A DNA stretch of 64,000 nt, taken from contig NZ_JACOPW010000006.1 in NCBI RefSeq assembly GCF_015461845.1, positions 1 through 64,000 on the forward strand, written 5' to 3'. This document shows positions 34,991 through 43,573 of this stretch, one piece after another (position 1 is the first letter of the stretch; every line of letters starts with the position of its first letter). A program made the translations under genes and the position numbers. This DNA is from Pseudomonas mucoides. Lineage in GTDB: Bacteria > Pseudomonadota > Gammaproteobacteria > Pseudomonadales > Pseudomonadaceae. The notes under the pieces are model-generated. The model ran no database searches and was not told the DNA's origin. It was given only the letters and a program-made list of their open reading frames with translations.

Positions 34991-35863
34991 ATGGAATTTA
35001 TCCGCACCCGCATCGAAACCCAGGTCATGAGCCTGTCCGGTCTGTCCCTCGGCAAGCTCGACCTGGAAAACCCCAAGGGCGATCCGGGCCTGTTCGGCCC
35101 CGATTCGGTGAGCTGGCAAGTGCATGGCGACTTCAGCAGCATGCTCATTGGCGGCATCAGTGCGCTGATGCTGCAAGCCTTGCACCCCCTGGCCCTGGCC
35201 GGGGTCTGGGACCATTCGAATTTCCGCGAGGACATGCTCGGCCGACTGCGCCGCACCGGGCAGTTCATCTCCGGCACCACGTTTGGCTCACGAAAAGATG
35301 CCGACTGGCTGATCGAGAAAGTCCGCACCATTCACCTACAAGTGACCGGCACAGCACCGGATGGTCGGCCTTATGCGGCCAGCGATCCGGACCTGCTGAC
35401 CTGGGTGCACGTGGCCGAGGTCAGCAACTTCCTCGCCGCGCATTTGCGTTATCGCAATCCGCACCTGTCATTGACCGACCAGGACCGTTACTACGAAGAA
35501 ATCGCGTTGATCGCCGAACGACTGGGCGCCCGTGATGTGCCCCGCTCGCGACAACAAATTGCTGATTATCTTGAGCGCATTCGCCCACAGTTGCTGTGCG
35601 ATGAACGCAGCCGTGAAGTGTTGCGACTGTTGTTGAACGCGCCATCACCCAGCCGTCTGGCCAGGCCTTTCGGCGGGTTGATGATGCAGGCCGGGATCGA
35701 TCTGCTGCCGGACTGGGCCAGTGACATGCTGGGCATCAGCCAGAATCCGTTGCAACGCAAACTGATCCGCGCCAGCGTCAATCGCAGTGCGCCGATGTTG
35801 CGCTGGGCGGTGCGTAATGGCTCGGTGCAGCGGGCGAAGCGGCGGATGGGGTTGCTCACCTGA
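34991..35863 (+). CDS. MpaB-family oxygenase-like protein (DUF2236)
   Basis: A 290-aa protein of the MpaB/latex-clearing-protein-like family (DUF2236), which binds heme b in characterised members. The family N-terminus SVSWQVHGDFSSMLIGGISALMLQALHPLALAGVWDHS and the LTWVHVAEVSNFLAAH helix with a histidine fit. Substrate unknown. No signal peptide. The position after acs is conserved in Pseudomonas. Confidence 0.88.
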   Translation: MEFIRTRIETQVMSLSGLSLGKLDLENPKGDPGLFGPDSVSWQVHGDFSSMLIGGISALMLQALHPLALAGVWDHSNFREDMLGRLRRTGQFISGTTFGSRKDADWLIEKVRTIHLQVTGTAPDGRPYAASDPDLLTWVHVAEVSNFLAAHLRYRNPHLSLTDQDRYYEEIALIAERLGARDVPRSRQQIADYLERIRPQLLCDERSREVLRLLLNAPSPSRLARPFGGLMMQAGIDLLPDWASDMLGISQNPLQRKLIRASVNRSAPMLRWAVRNGSVQRAKRRMGLLT

Positions 35864-35873
35864 AAAGCTAAAA

Positions 35874-35952
35874 GCTTCGCGAGCAAGCCCGACCCCACAT
35901 TTGATCGGTGTCGAACACAAAATTCCTGTGGGAGCGAGCCTGCTTGCGAAGG
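35874..35952. repeat. REP pair, opposite arrangement
   Basis: CTTCGCGAGCAAGCCCGACC (35875-35894) and TGTGGGAGCGAGCCTGCTTG (35928-35947) form an inverted pair with arms in the reverse (tail-to-tail) order compared with the REPINs at 20, 28, 30 and 33 kb. Confidence 0.75.
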
Positions 35953-36019
35953 CAGCACCTCGGTATGGCGCCAAGCTGCTAAACTCCCGCGCCAAATTCC
36001 CTCCTGCAAGGCGCCCAGC

Positions 36020-37036
36020 ATGTCTTCCTTGAATCAGGCGCTGCGCGCCGCCCTAGAACATCGCCAGGACCTGCTTGCCGAACTGCATCAGCAAGGCACC
36101 GATTGCTATCGCCTGTTCCACGGCAGCCAGGAAGGCGCCGGCGGCCTGACCATCGACCGCTATGGTCCGCAACTGCTGGTGCAAAGCTTTCACCAGGCGC
36201 TGGAACGCGATGCGCTGCTGCAATTGCACGAGGCAATCAATCAGCATTTGGGCCTCGACACCCTGTTGGTCTACAACGACCGCTCCCGTGGCAATTCACG
36301 CATCGACCGCGAAGACACGGTCTACCGGGCCGATGAAGCCGCGCTGGCGGACCTGGTCGGCCACGAATGGGGCCTGAACTACCGTGTTCGCGGGCGTCAC
36401 GCCGGCCAGGATCCCCTGCTGTTCCTCGACCTGCGCAACACCCGCGGATGGGTCAAGGCGCACAGCCAAAACAAAAGCGTGCTCAACTTGTTTGCCTACA
36501 CCTGTGGCGTCGGCCTGAGTGCTGCGGCCGGTGGCGCCCGTGAGGTGTGCAACCTGGATTTCGCCGAGGGTAACCTGGCGGTCGGCCGCGAGAACGGGCT
36601 GCTCAATCCACAATTGCCCGCCATGCAATTCATCCAGTCCGATTACTTTCCGGCAATCCGCCAGTTGGCGGGCCTGCCGATCAGTCAACGACGCGGGCAG
36701 AAACTGCCGAGTTACCAGCGACTGGAACAGCGTCAGTACGATCTGGTGCTGCTCGATCCACCCGCCTGGGCCAAGAGCGCTTTCGGCACCGTCGACCTGC
36801 TGCGCGACTACCAGAGCCTGCTCAAACCCGCGCTGCTGACCACCGCCGACAACGGCGTGCTGATCTGCTGCAACAACCTGGCGAAGGTCAGCATGAACGA
36901 CTGGCGCGAACAGGTGTTGCGCTGTGCAGAGAAGGCCGGACGGCCAGTACGCGAGTGGACCGTGATGACGCCGGGCGGGGATTTTCCGTCGATGGATCAA
37001 CAACCTCCGCTGAAAACGCTGATCCTGCAGCTCTGA
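36020..37036 (+). CDS. RlmI-like class I SAM-dependent RNA methyltransferase
   Basis: A 338-aa protein with a C-terminal Rossmann methyltransferase domain similar to RlmI/RlmK (COG1092). Motif I region VLNLFAYTCGVGLSAAAGG near 154-172 and the catalytic DPPAWAKS at 246-253 are clear. The N-terminal PUA domain of RlmI is missing but the intermediate EEHB-like domain (CYRLFHGSQEGAGGLTIDRYG) remains. Target is probably 23S rRNA, not proven. Confidence 0.87.
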   Translation: MSSLNQALRAALEHRQDLLAELHQQGTDCYRLFHGSQEGAGGLTIDRYGPQLLVQSFHQALERDALLQLHEAINQHLGLDTLLVYNDRSRGNSRIDREDTVYRADEAALADLVGHEWGLNYRVRGRHAGQDPLLFLDLRNTRGWVKAHSQNKSVLNLFAYTCGVGLSAAAGGAREVCNLDFAEGNLAVGRENGLLNPQLPAMQFIQSDYFPAIRQLAGLPISQRRGQKLPSYQRLEQRQYDLVLLDPPAWAKSAFGTVDLLRDYQSLLKPALLTTADNGVLICCNNLAKVSMNDWREQVLRCAEKAGRPVREWTVMTPGGDFPSMDQQPPLKTLILQL

Positions 37037-37141
37037 GATTCCCCCTGACTTTCAGACAAATCCTGTAAAGCGTGATGACTTCGGAACCGTAATCGCGTGC
37101 CATACTCCAAGGCACTCCGATTCAGACAGATGAAGCCGCAC

Positions 37142-40081
37142 ATGCCCAAAGGATTGATTCGCGCTATCGGCGCCTTGTTGACTGCTCTGGCTCTCTACAG
37201 CTTGCTGGGGTTTCTGATTTTGCCGGGCATCGCGTTGCGGGTTGCCAACCAGCAATTGGCCAACTACGCCACGGTGCCCGCCCACCTTCAACGGATCGAA
37301 CTCAACCCGTTCAGCCTTGAAGTCACCCTTTGGGGGCTGATCATCGGCGAACCGGGCAAGGAGCAGATCGGCTTCGAACGCCTCTACGCCAATGTGCAAG
37401 TCGACAGTCTCTGGACCAAGGCCGTGCATCTGTCCGACATCGAACTGGACAAACCCAAGACCGAAATCCTCTTCGGCAAGGACGGCCAGCTCAACCTGCT
37501 CGGGTTGTTCAAACTGCCCGCGAGCGAACCGACACCTGCCGACCCGAACGCCAAACCATTTCCGCTGCGCGTGGACCGGATCAATCTCGCTGGCGGCGCG
37601 TTGCACTTCGAGGACTCGCGTCCCAGCGAACCCATCGAATTTCTCTACGACAAACTCGACTTCGAGCTGAAAAACCTCAGCACTCTGCCCGACGACAGCG
37701 CCGACATGACCTTGGTAGCCATCGGCCCCAACGGCGGCCAGGTCGACTGGACCGGCAACTTCAGCCTGATCCCGCTCGCCTCCGAAGGTAAGCTGAAAAT
37801 CACCGACGGCAAGATGAAAGCCTTCTGGCCCTACGTGCGCGACGCCGTGCCCCTGGACCTCGAAAGCGGCATCATGAACCTCAGTACCGACTACAAACTC
37901 AACCTGTCCAAAGAAACCGAACTGTTGCTGAACAACGTTGCGGTCAGCATCGCGCCGTTCGCGATCAAGGCCCCGGACGGCCGACCTTTAGCGAAACTGG
38001 AACGACTGGACATCAGCGAAACCACGGTCGACCTGGCCAAGCAGCAAGTGGTGGTCGGCAAGATTCGCAGCCAGAAACTGGAAACCTGGGCCGCCCTCGA
38101 AGCCGACGGGCAACTCGACTGGCAAAAGCTGTTCGCCAGCCAGCCGTCCAAATCCGCCGCCAAAGCCAAAGCCGAACCGGCCAGTACGCCAGCGGCAGCC
38201 GACTCGCCCAAACCGGAACCGGCGCCACCGAGCAAACCGTGGCAGGTGCTGCTCAAAGACGTGCAGCTGCGCGATTACCAGGTGCATCTGGCCGACCGCA
38301 AGGCGCAGCCCCCCGTAGCGCTGGAAGTCGGCCCGTTGAATCTGGACTTGCAGAACTTCGACAGCCTTAATGGCTCACCTTTCAATCTCAAGCTCGACAC
38401 CGGCGTGGGTAAACAGGGCAAGCTCCTGGCAGACGGCGTGGTCAATCTCGCCCCGATCAGCGCCAAACTGAAGGTACAGACCAAAGACATTGACCTGCGT
38501 ATCGCACAGTCCTACATCACCCCGTTCATTCGCCTGGAACTGCGCAGCGGCATGCTGGGCAGTGATCTGGCGGTCGATCTGAAAAGCACCGAGCCGTTGG
38601 CGTTCAGCGTCACCGGTCGTGCACAGGTCGATCAGTTGCACACCCTCGACACCCTTAAAACCCGCGACTTCCTCAAGTGGCAACAACTGGTGCTCGAAGG
38701 CCTGAATTATCAGCACGGCGACAGCCTGTCGATCGACAAGGTCAACCTGTTCCAGCCGTATGCGCGCTTCATGATCAACGATGATCGCACCACCAACATC
38801 GATGACCTGCTGATCCCGCAACCGCCCGATAGCGGCGCCAAAACCGCAGCGGCCAAACCGGCCAGCAAAGACAAACCCCTGGGCATTCACATCGGCGGCA
38901 TTGCCATCAATGACGGTTCGGCGAACTTCGCCGACTTCAGCCTGACACCGAACTTCGCCACCGCCATCCAACAGCTCAACGGACAGATCGGCACCATCGA
39001 CAGCCGTCAGGCGAAACCGGCCAGCGTGGACGTCAAGGGCAAGGTTGACCGTTATGCGCCGGTGACCATCAAGGGCGCAGTCAATCCGTTCGACCCAATG
39101 GCCAGTCTCGACATCGCGACCAGTTTCAAACGGGTGGAACTGACCACGCTGACGCCCTACTCCGGCAAATTCGCCGGGTATCGCATCCGCAAGGGCCGGC
39201 TCAATCTTGATGTGCATTACTTGATAACCAAAGGCCAGCTCAAAGCCGAAAACAAAGTGGTGATCGAGCAATTGCAACTCGGTGAAAAGGTCGACAGCCC
39301 GGATGCCGTAAGCCTGCCGCTGAAACTGGCGATTGCCTTGCTCAAGGATGTCGATGGCAAGATTTCCATCGAGTTGCCGGTCACTGGCGACCTCAATAAT
39401 CCGCAGTTCAGCATCATGCCGATTGTCTGGCAGACCCTGCGCAACCTGATCGTCAAAGCGGCCGCTGCGCCGTTCAAACTGATTGGCGGACTGGTCAGTG
39501 GCGGCGGTTCCGAGGACTTGGGCACCGTGTCGTTCGCGCCGGGTTCAAGCGATTTGAGCAAGGACGCTGAAGGCGCCCTGGTCAAACTGTCCCAAGCCTT
39601 GAAGGAACGTCCAGCCCTGCGCCTGGAAATCGAAGGCACGGCCGCCGCCAGCAGCGACGGCCCGCTGATTGCCGAGCAACGCCTGGAACGTGAATACCAG
39701 TACAACTACTACAAAATGCTCCAGCGTCGTGGCGACAAGGTGCCGGCCCAGGCTTCGTTGCTCGAGGTCCCGGAGAACGAGAAAGGCCCGCTGCTGGAAG
39801 GCATCTACCGCACACGCCTGAAGACCCAGCCGCCAGCCGAATGGAAGGACCTGGGCAAGGAAGAACGCACCGCGAAAATGCGCGCCGACGTGATCAAGTT
39901 CTGGAGCACCAGCGATGTGCTGTTGCGTCAGTTGGGGCAGGAGCGCGCCAGCAGCATCAAGGACTATCTGGTGGATAAGGGTCAGTTGGCCGATGACCGT
40001 GTGTACTTCATCGACGCCAACCTTGGCGAAGCCGAAAGTGATGGCCGGGTGGTAACGCCGCTGCATCTGGACGCGGAGTGA
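37142..40081 (+). CDS. DUF748 / AsmA-like large envelope protein
   Basis: About 979 aa with an N-terminal membrane anchor (LIRAIGALLTALALYSLLGFLIL) and a long repetitive beta-rich body of DUF748/AsmA type, interrupted by Ala/Pro/Lys-rich linkers (about 345-370 and 565-580). Such proteins may bridge the periplasm and take part in lipid or outer-membrane traffic. A region near residues 797-850 (VSFAPGSSDLSKDAEGALVKLSQAL) resembles an OmpA-type domain. Start between 37097, 37130 and 37142 is unclear; I choose 37142 by hydrophobic N-terminus. Confidence 0.85.
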   Translation: MPKGLIRAIGALLTALALYSLLGFLILPGIALRVANQQLANYATVPAHLQRIELNPFSLEVTLWGLIIGEPGKEQIGFERLYANVQVDSLWTKAVHLSDIELDKPKTEILFGKDGQLNLLGLFKLPASEPTPADPNAKPFPLRVDRINLAGGALHFEDSRPSEPIEFLYDKLDFELKNLSTLPDDSADMTLVAIGPNGGQVDWTGNFSLIPLASEGKLKITDGKMKAFWPYVRDAVPLDLESGIMNLSTDYKLNLSKETELLLNNVAVSIAPFAIKAPDGRPLAKLERLDISETTVDLAKQQVVVGKIRSQKLETWAALEADGQLDWQKLFASQPSKSAAKAKAEPASTPAAADSPKPEPAPPSKPWQVLLKDVQLRDYQVHLADRKAQPPVALEVGPLNLDLQNFDSLNGSPFNLKLDTGVGKQGKLLADGVVNLAPISAKLKVQTKDIDLRIAQSYITPFIRLELRSGMLGSDLAVDLKSTEPLAFSVTGRAQVDQLHTLDTLKTRDFLKWQQLVLEGLNYQHGDSLSIDKVNLFQPYARFMINDDRTTNIDDLLIPQPPDSGAKTAAAKPASKDKPLGIHIGGIAINDGSANFADFSLTPNFATAIQQLNGQIGTIDSRQAKPASVDVKGKVDRYAPVTIKGAVNPFDPMASLDIATSFKRVELTTLTPYSGKFAGYRIRKGRLNLDVHYLITKGQLKAENKVVIEQLQLGEKVDSPDAVSLPLKLAIALLKDVDGKISIELPVTGDLNNPQFSIMPIVWQTLRNLIVKAAAAPFKLIGGLVSGGGSEDLGTVSFAPGSSDLSKDAEGALVKLSQALKERPALRLEIEGTAAASSDGPLIAEQRLEREYQYNYYKMLQRRGDKVPAQASLLEVPENEKGPLLEGIYRTRLKTQPPAEWKDLGKEERTAKMRADVIKFWSTSDVLLRQLGQERASSIKDYLVDKGQLADDRVYFIDANLGEAESDGRVVTPLHLDAE

Positions 40082-40083
40082 TC

Positions 40084-40377
40084 GTGAGGCGATTGCTGGC
40101 GGGCCTGGCCCTGGTGATGGTTGCCAGCCAGGCCTCGGCGGCCGATACGCTGCGCTGCGGCAGTCAATTGATCAGCGTTGGGGACAGGTCCAGCGAAGTG
40201 CTGCAGAAGTGCGGGGAACCGGTCAGCCGCGATGTGCTGGGCTACAAACGCAGTGCCAACCGACGCGAAGAGTTTCAGGTGGAAGAATGGACGTACGGGC
40301 CCAATGGCGGGATGTACCAGTTCCTGCGGTTTGAAGGGAATCGCCTGAGGCAGATCACCAGCAAGCGCGGCAACTGA
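40084..40377 (+). CDS. DUF2845 domain-containing exported protein
   Basis: A 97-aa protein with a signal peptide (RRLLAGLALVMVASQASA) and the DUF2845 core CGSQLISVGDRSSEVLQKCGEPVSRD, with two cysteines that could form a disulfide. It starts at GTG 40084 (GGAG 5 nt upstream); another GTG at 40078 overlaps the DUF748 stop and lacks spacing. Coupled to the DUF748 gene. Function unknown; DUF2845 is SmpA/BamE-like in outline. Confidence 0.85.
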   Translation: MRRLLAGLALVMVASQASAADTLRCGSQLISVGDRSSEVLQKCGEPVSRDVLGYKRSANRREEFQVEEWTYGPNGGMYQFLRFEGNRLRQITSKRGN

Positions 40378-40420
40378 ACTTCACCACTCCTACATTTTGA
40401 TTTTGGGTGCCGCAAATAGA

Positions 40421-40452
40421 ACAGGCCCCCGACACGAATGTCGGAGGCCTGT
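40421..40452. terminator. Bidirectional hairpin between convergent genes
   Basis: ACAGGCC..CGACA / TGTCG..GGCCTGT with a short loop and small bulges lies between DUF2845 (plus) and the BON gene (minus). On the minus strand it is followed by TTCTATTT. A plausible shared terminator. Confidence 0.6.
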
Positions 40453-40558
40453 AATGGCCACATCCTTATGGCCGTTCGCATGAACTCCTAAGAAGCGGCA
40501 GGCGTATTACTCAGCCCGTCTGCCACACCTTCTCCCGGTCCAGGCGAGAAGTCTTGCC

Positions 40559-40912
40559 TTACTCGGCTTTCAGGCCGTCAGCGGAGACCGCTTTGACGCC
40601 TTTGATTTTCTTGGTGATCGCCACGGCGGTGGCTTTCTGGGAATCAGTCACTGCAACAGTGGACGACAGCGACACAACACCTTTGTTGGTTTCAACTTTG
40701 ATGTCGGTACCAGGAATGCCTTTTTCGGTCAGCAGGTCGCTTTTGACTTTGGTAGTGATCCAGGTATCGGAAGTAGCTTCCTCGGCCTTGGTCATTTCAC
40801 CAGCAGCCAAGGTCATTGGCGCTTGAGTGGTGGTGGTCTGTGCGAATGCCACGTTGGCCATGGTCAGGGTCAGCGCGGTAGCAGTAGCGGCAGCGATAGC
40901 GAACTTCTTCAT
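40559..40912 (-). CDS. BON domain-containing periplasmic protein
   Basis: A 117-aa exported protein: signal peptide with AFAQ cleavage near residue 24, then one BON domain (TWITTKVKSDLLTEKGIPGTDIKVETNKGVVSLSSTV). BON proteins such as OsmY bind phospholipid or help outer-membrane stress tolerance. The ATG at 40912 has AGGAG 8 nt upstream; an in-frame extension of 31 codons covers the promoter region and was rejected. It is preceded by a -24/-12 type promoter. Confidence 0.9.
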   Translation of the reverse strand: MKKFAIAAATATALTLTMANVAFAQTTTTQAPMTLAAGEMTKAEEATSDTWITTKVKSDLLTEKGIPGTDIKVETNKGVVSLSSTVAVTDSQKATAVAITKKIKGVKAVSADGLKAE

Positions 40913-40977
40913 ACGAGTAACTCCTGTTTTTCTAGAAAGTCTGCTGGTTGTCTTCTCAGCAGGGTTACTGAGTATGT

Positions 40978-40993
40978 TGCGAACGCTGTGCCA
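40978..40993 (-). promoter_or_regulatory. Candidate sigma54 promoter of the BON gene
   Basis: On the minus strand TGGCACA-N4-TCGCA has GG at -24 and GC at -12 with the correct 10-bp gap. The predicted start near 40967 leaves a 55-nt leader. A perfect 7-bp inverted repeat TCATGCA-AAA-TGCATGA (41057-41073) lies about 98 bp upstream, where an activator would bind. Confidence 0.65.
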
Positions 40994-41178
40994 ACTTTGA
41001 GACAACCAATAAATCCTTATAAATCAATAGCTTGCAAATTAGACCCATTTTCGAAATCATGCAAAATGCATGACCTGGGAAATCTCTGCATGCAACATGC
41101 GGCTTTTCACAAAGTTCCTAACACGCTGAATTTTTTGGCTTTTTTTCTGTGTCTGAAAGACATTCGCAAGCAAAAAAA
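40994..41178. other. Upstream region of the BON gene, up to the pilA terminator
   Basis: AT-richer non-coding DNA. It holds the 17-bp palindromic site at 41057-41073, and a second partial match CTGCATGCAACATGC near 41087-41101. I see no gene. Confidence 0.5.
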
Positions 41179-41205
41179 AGCCCCGTGTCCTTTGGACGCG
41201 GGGCT
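41179..41205 (-). terminator. Rho-independent terminator of pilA
   Basis: Stem AGCCCCGTGTCC / GGACGCGGGGCT with a TTT loop (one mismatch); on the minus strand a T8 run follows (41172-41179). Located 17 bp past the pilA stop. Confidence 0.9.
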
Positions 41206-41222
41206 GTTCTGGAGGTCAGCCT

Positions 41223-41645
41223 TCAGGTAGCGGAACCCGTGCAACCTTTAGGCACGTAGTCCTGTTGAGCGGTGCTGGTACACGACCAGCCATTGGTTGC
41301 ATCGCGGGTCAAGGTAATGGTCTTGCTCAGCACTGGCGCCGGTGCATTCAGAATCGTGCACACAATCGTGCCCGCGCCTGTGGACGCCGTGCCAGTCACC
41401 GCGACCGTACAATTGCTGGTCGTGGCACTACCTGCCGGCGCCACGTTGGCAACCGTTGGCGCAGTGCCCTGGTTGATCACATCTTCATACGGCACCTTCA
41501 TCGCGGAAATCTCGGCCAGACCCGCCGTCACTTTCGCCCGGGCCTGATATTTGGAATACATCGGCAACGCAAACGTCGCCAGAATCCCGATGATCGCCAC
41601 CACGATCAGCAGTTCGATCAGGGTAAAACCTTTCTGAGTCTTCAT
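41223..41645 (-). CDS. pilA: Type IV major pilin
   Basis: A 140-aa prepilin with leader MKTQKG and cleavage before Phe7 (G-FTLIELLIVVAIIGILA) by PilD; Glu5 of the mature chain (E11) is kept. Cysteines at 79, 96, 122 and 135; C122-C135 fits the C-terminal disulfide loop. The ATG at 41645 has GGAG 7 nt upstream; an in-frame extension of 40 codons runs through the sigma54 promoter and is excluded. It faces away from pilBCD, as usual in Pseudomonas. Confidence 0.95.
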   Translation of the reverse strand: MKTQKGFTLIELLIVVAIIGILATFALPMYSKYQARAKVTAGLAEISAMKVPYEDVINQGTAPTVANVAPAGSATTSNCTVAVTGTASTGAGTIVCTILNAPAPVLSKTITLTRDATNGWSCTSTAQQDYVPKGCTGSAT

Positions 41646-41693
41646 AGACAAGCTCCATGCATGAGTCGGAATCTCATGATCTGAAAGAGCTCC

Positions 41694-41709
41694 AGCACAG
41701 CCCGTGCCA
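41694..41709 (-). promoter_or_regulatory. Sigma54 promoter of pilA
   Basis: TGGCACG-GGCT-GTGCT on the minus strand fits the -24/-12 consensus with one change. The predicted start is near 41683. TGTC/GACA pentamers at 41740, 41761, 41784 and 41793 lie 57-113 bp upstream, the range used by PilR in P. aeruginosa. Confidence 0.85.
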
Positions 41710-41870
41710 AGCGCTACAGCCCCTGCTGGCGGGGAGCAGTGTCGATCAAAGGACCTTTGCGACACCCAGCAACCGCACTATCTGACACTTTTTGTCACCT
41801 CAACACGGCTGGTTGGGCTCGGGTCCTTGACTAGGCTATAAGTCATGAACTGTCTGTGTCCGGTATCCCA

Positions 41871-43571
41871 ATGAATGACATCGCCCTTAGCGGTCTGGCC
41901 AAGCAATTGGTCCTGGCCGAGCTGCTCACTGACAAAAGCGCGCAACAGGCGTATCAGCAAGCCCAACGCAATAAAATCTCCCTGGTCAGTTACCTGGTGC
42001 AAAACAAACTGGTGAAGAGCCGCCAGATCGCCGAGATCGCCTCGGAGCATTTCGGCATGGCGCTGCTCGACCTCAATGGCCTGGACAGGGAAACCCAGCC
42101 CAAGGGACTGGTCAGCGAAAAACTGATCCGCCAGCACCACGCCCTGCCCCTCTGGCGGCGCGGCAACAAGTTGTTCGTGGGGGTTTCCGACCCGACCAAT
42201 CATCAGGCGATCAATGACATCCAGTTCAGCACCGGGCTAAACACCGAAGCCATCCTGGTGGAGGACGACAAACTCAGTGAGGCCATCGAAAAATTCTTCG
42301 ACAGCCACGCCAGTGGCCTGGAAGACATGGCAGACGTTGACCTCGATGGGTTGGACATCGAGTCGGCCGACGACAACAAAAATGACGCCATCGCCGGGCA
42401 GGATGCCGATGACGCCCCCGTGGTGCGGTTCGTCCACAAAATGCTGCTCGACGCGATCAAGAGCGGCTCTTCCGACCTGCACTTCGAGCCCTACGAAAAA
42501 ACCTACCGGGTGCGGATGCGCACCGACGGCATGTTGCGCGAAGTGGCCAAGCCGCCCATCCAGTTGGCCAGCCGCATTGCGGCGCGGCTGAAAGTCATGG
42601 CCAGCCTGGACATCTCCGAGCGGCGCAAACCTCAGGACGGGCGGATCAAAATGCGCCTGTCCAAAAGCAAGTCCATCGACTTTCGGGTCAATACCCTGCC
42701 GACCTTGTGGGGCGAGAAAGTGGTGATCCGGATCCTCGACCCGGCCAGCGCGCAAATGGGCATTGATGCCCTCGGCTACGAACCCGACCAGAAAGACCTG
42801 TACATGGCCGCCCTGAAGCAGCCACAGGGGATGATTCTGGTCACCGGCCCCACCGGCTCGGGCAAGACCGTGTCGCTCTACACCGGCCTGAATATTCTCA
42901 ACACCGTCGACATCAACATTTCCACCGCCGAAGACCCGGTAGAGATCAACATGGAAGGCATCAATCAGGTCAACGTCAATCCCAAGCAAGGGCTGGATTT
43001 CGCCCAGGCACTGCGTTCGTTCCTGCGCCAGGACCCGGACGTGATCATGGTCGGCGAAATCCGTGACCTCGAAACCGCCGAGATCGCCATCAAGGCCGCG
43101 CAGACCGGGCACATGGTGCTGTCCACTTTGCACACCAACAGCGCGGCCGAAACCCTGACCCGTTTGCTCAACATGGGCATTCAGGGCTTCAACATCGCCA
43201 CCTCGGTCACCCTGATCATCGCCCAGCGACTGGCGCGCAAATTGTGCAGTCACTGCAAGACACCCCTCGAGATTCCCCGCGAAACGCTGCTCAAGGAAGG
43301 CTTTCCCGAGGAACGCATCGGCTCATTCACGATCTATGATCCGGTCGGTTGCGATCAGTGCAACGGCGGCTACAAAGGGCGAGTCGGGATTTATGAAGTG
43401 GTGAAGAACACCAAGGACCTGCAACGGCTGATCATGGCCGAAGGCAATTCACTGGAAATCGACAGCCAGATGCGCAAGGACGGTTTCAACGACTTGCGCA
43501 CCTCGGGCCTGATCAAGGCCATGCACGGCGTCACCAGCCTTGAAGAAATCAACCGGGTCACCAAGGACTGA
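41871..43571 (+). CDS. pilB: Type IV pilus extension ATPase PilB
   Basis: A 566-aa hexameric motor that drives pilin polymerisation. N-terminal GSPII_E domain, Walker A GPTGSGKT at 326-333, Asp box and His box in the following 100 residues, and a zinc site of two CxxC pairs (C459/C462 and C494/C497). It starts at the ATG at 41871 and is followed by pilC after 2 bp. Confidence 0.96.
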   Translation: MNDIALSGLAKQLVLAELLTDKSAQQAYQQAQRNKISLVSYLVQNKLVKSRQIAEIASEHFGMALLDLNGLDRETQPKGLVSEKLIRQHHALPLWRRGNKLFVGVSDPTNHQAINDIQFSTGLNTEAILVEDDKLSEAIEKFFDSHASGLEDMADVDLDGLDIESADDNKNDAIAGQDADDAPVVRFVHKMLLDAIKSGSSDLHFEPYEKTYRVRMRTDGMLREVAKPPIQLASRIAARLKVMASLDISERRKPQDGRIKMRLSKSKSIDFRVNTLPTLWGEKVVIRILDPASAQMGIDALGYEPDQKDLYMAALKQPQGMILVTGPTGSGKTVSLYTGLNILNTVDINISTAEDPVEINMEGINQVNVNPKQGLDFAQALRSFLRQDPDVIMVGEIRDLETAEIAIKAAQTGHMVLSTLHTNSAAETLTRLLNMGIQGFNIATSVTLIIAQRLARKLCSHCKTPLEIPRETLLKEGFPEERIGSFTIYDPVGCDQCNGGYKGRVGIYEVVKNTKDLQRLIMAEGNSLEIDSQMRKDGFNDLRTSGLIKAMHGVTSLEEINRVTKD

Positions 43572-43573
43572 AC

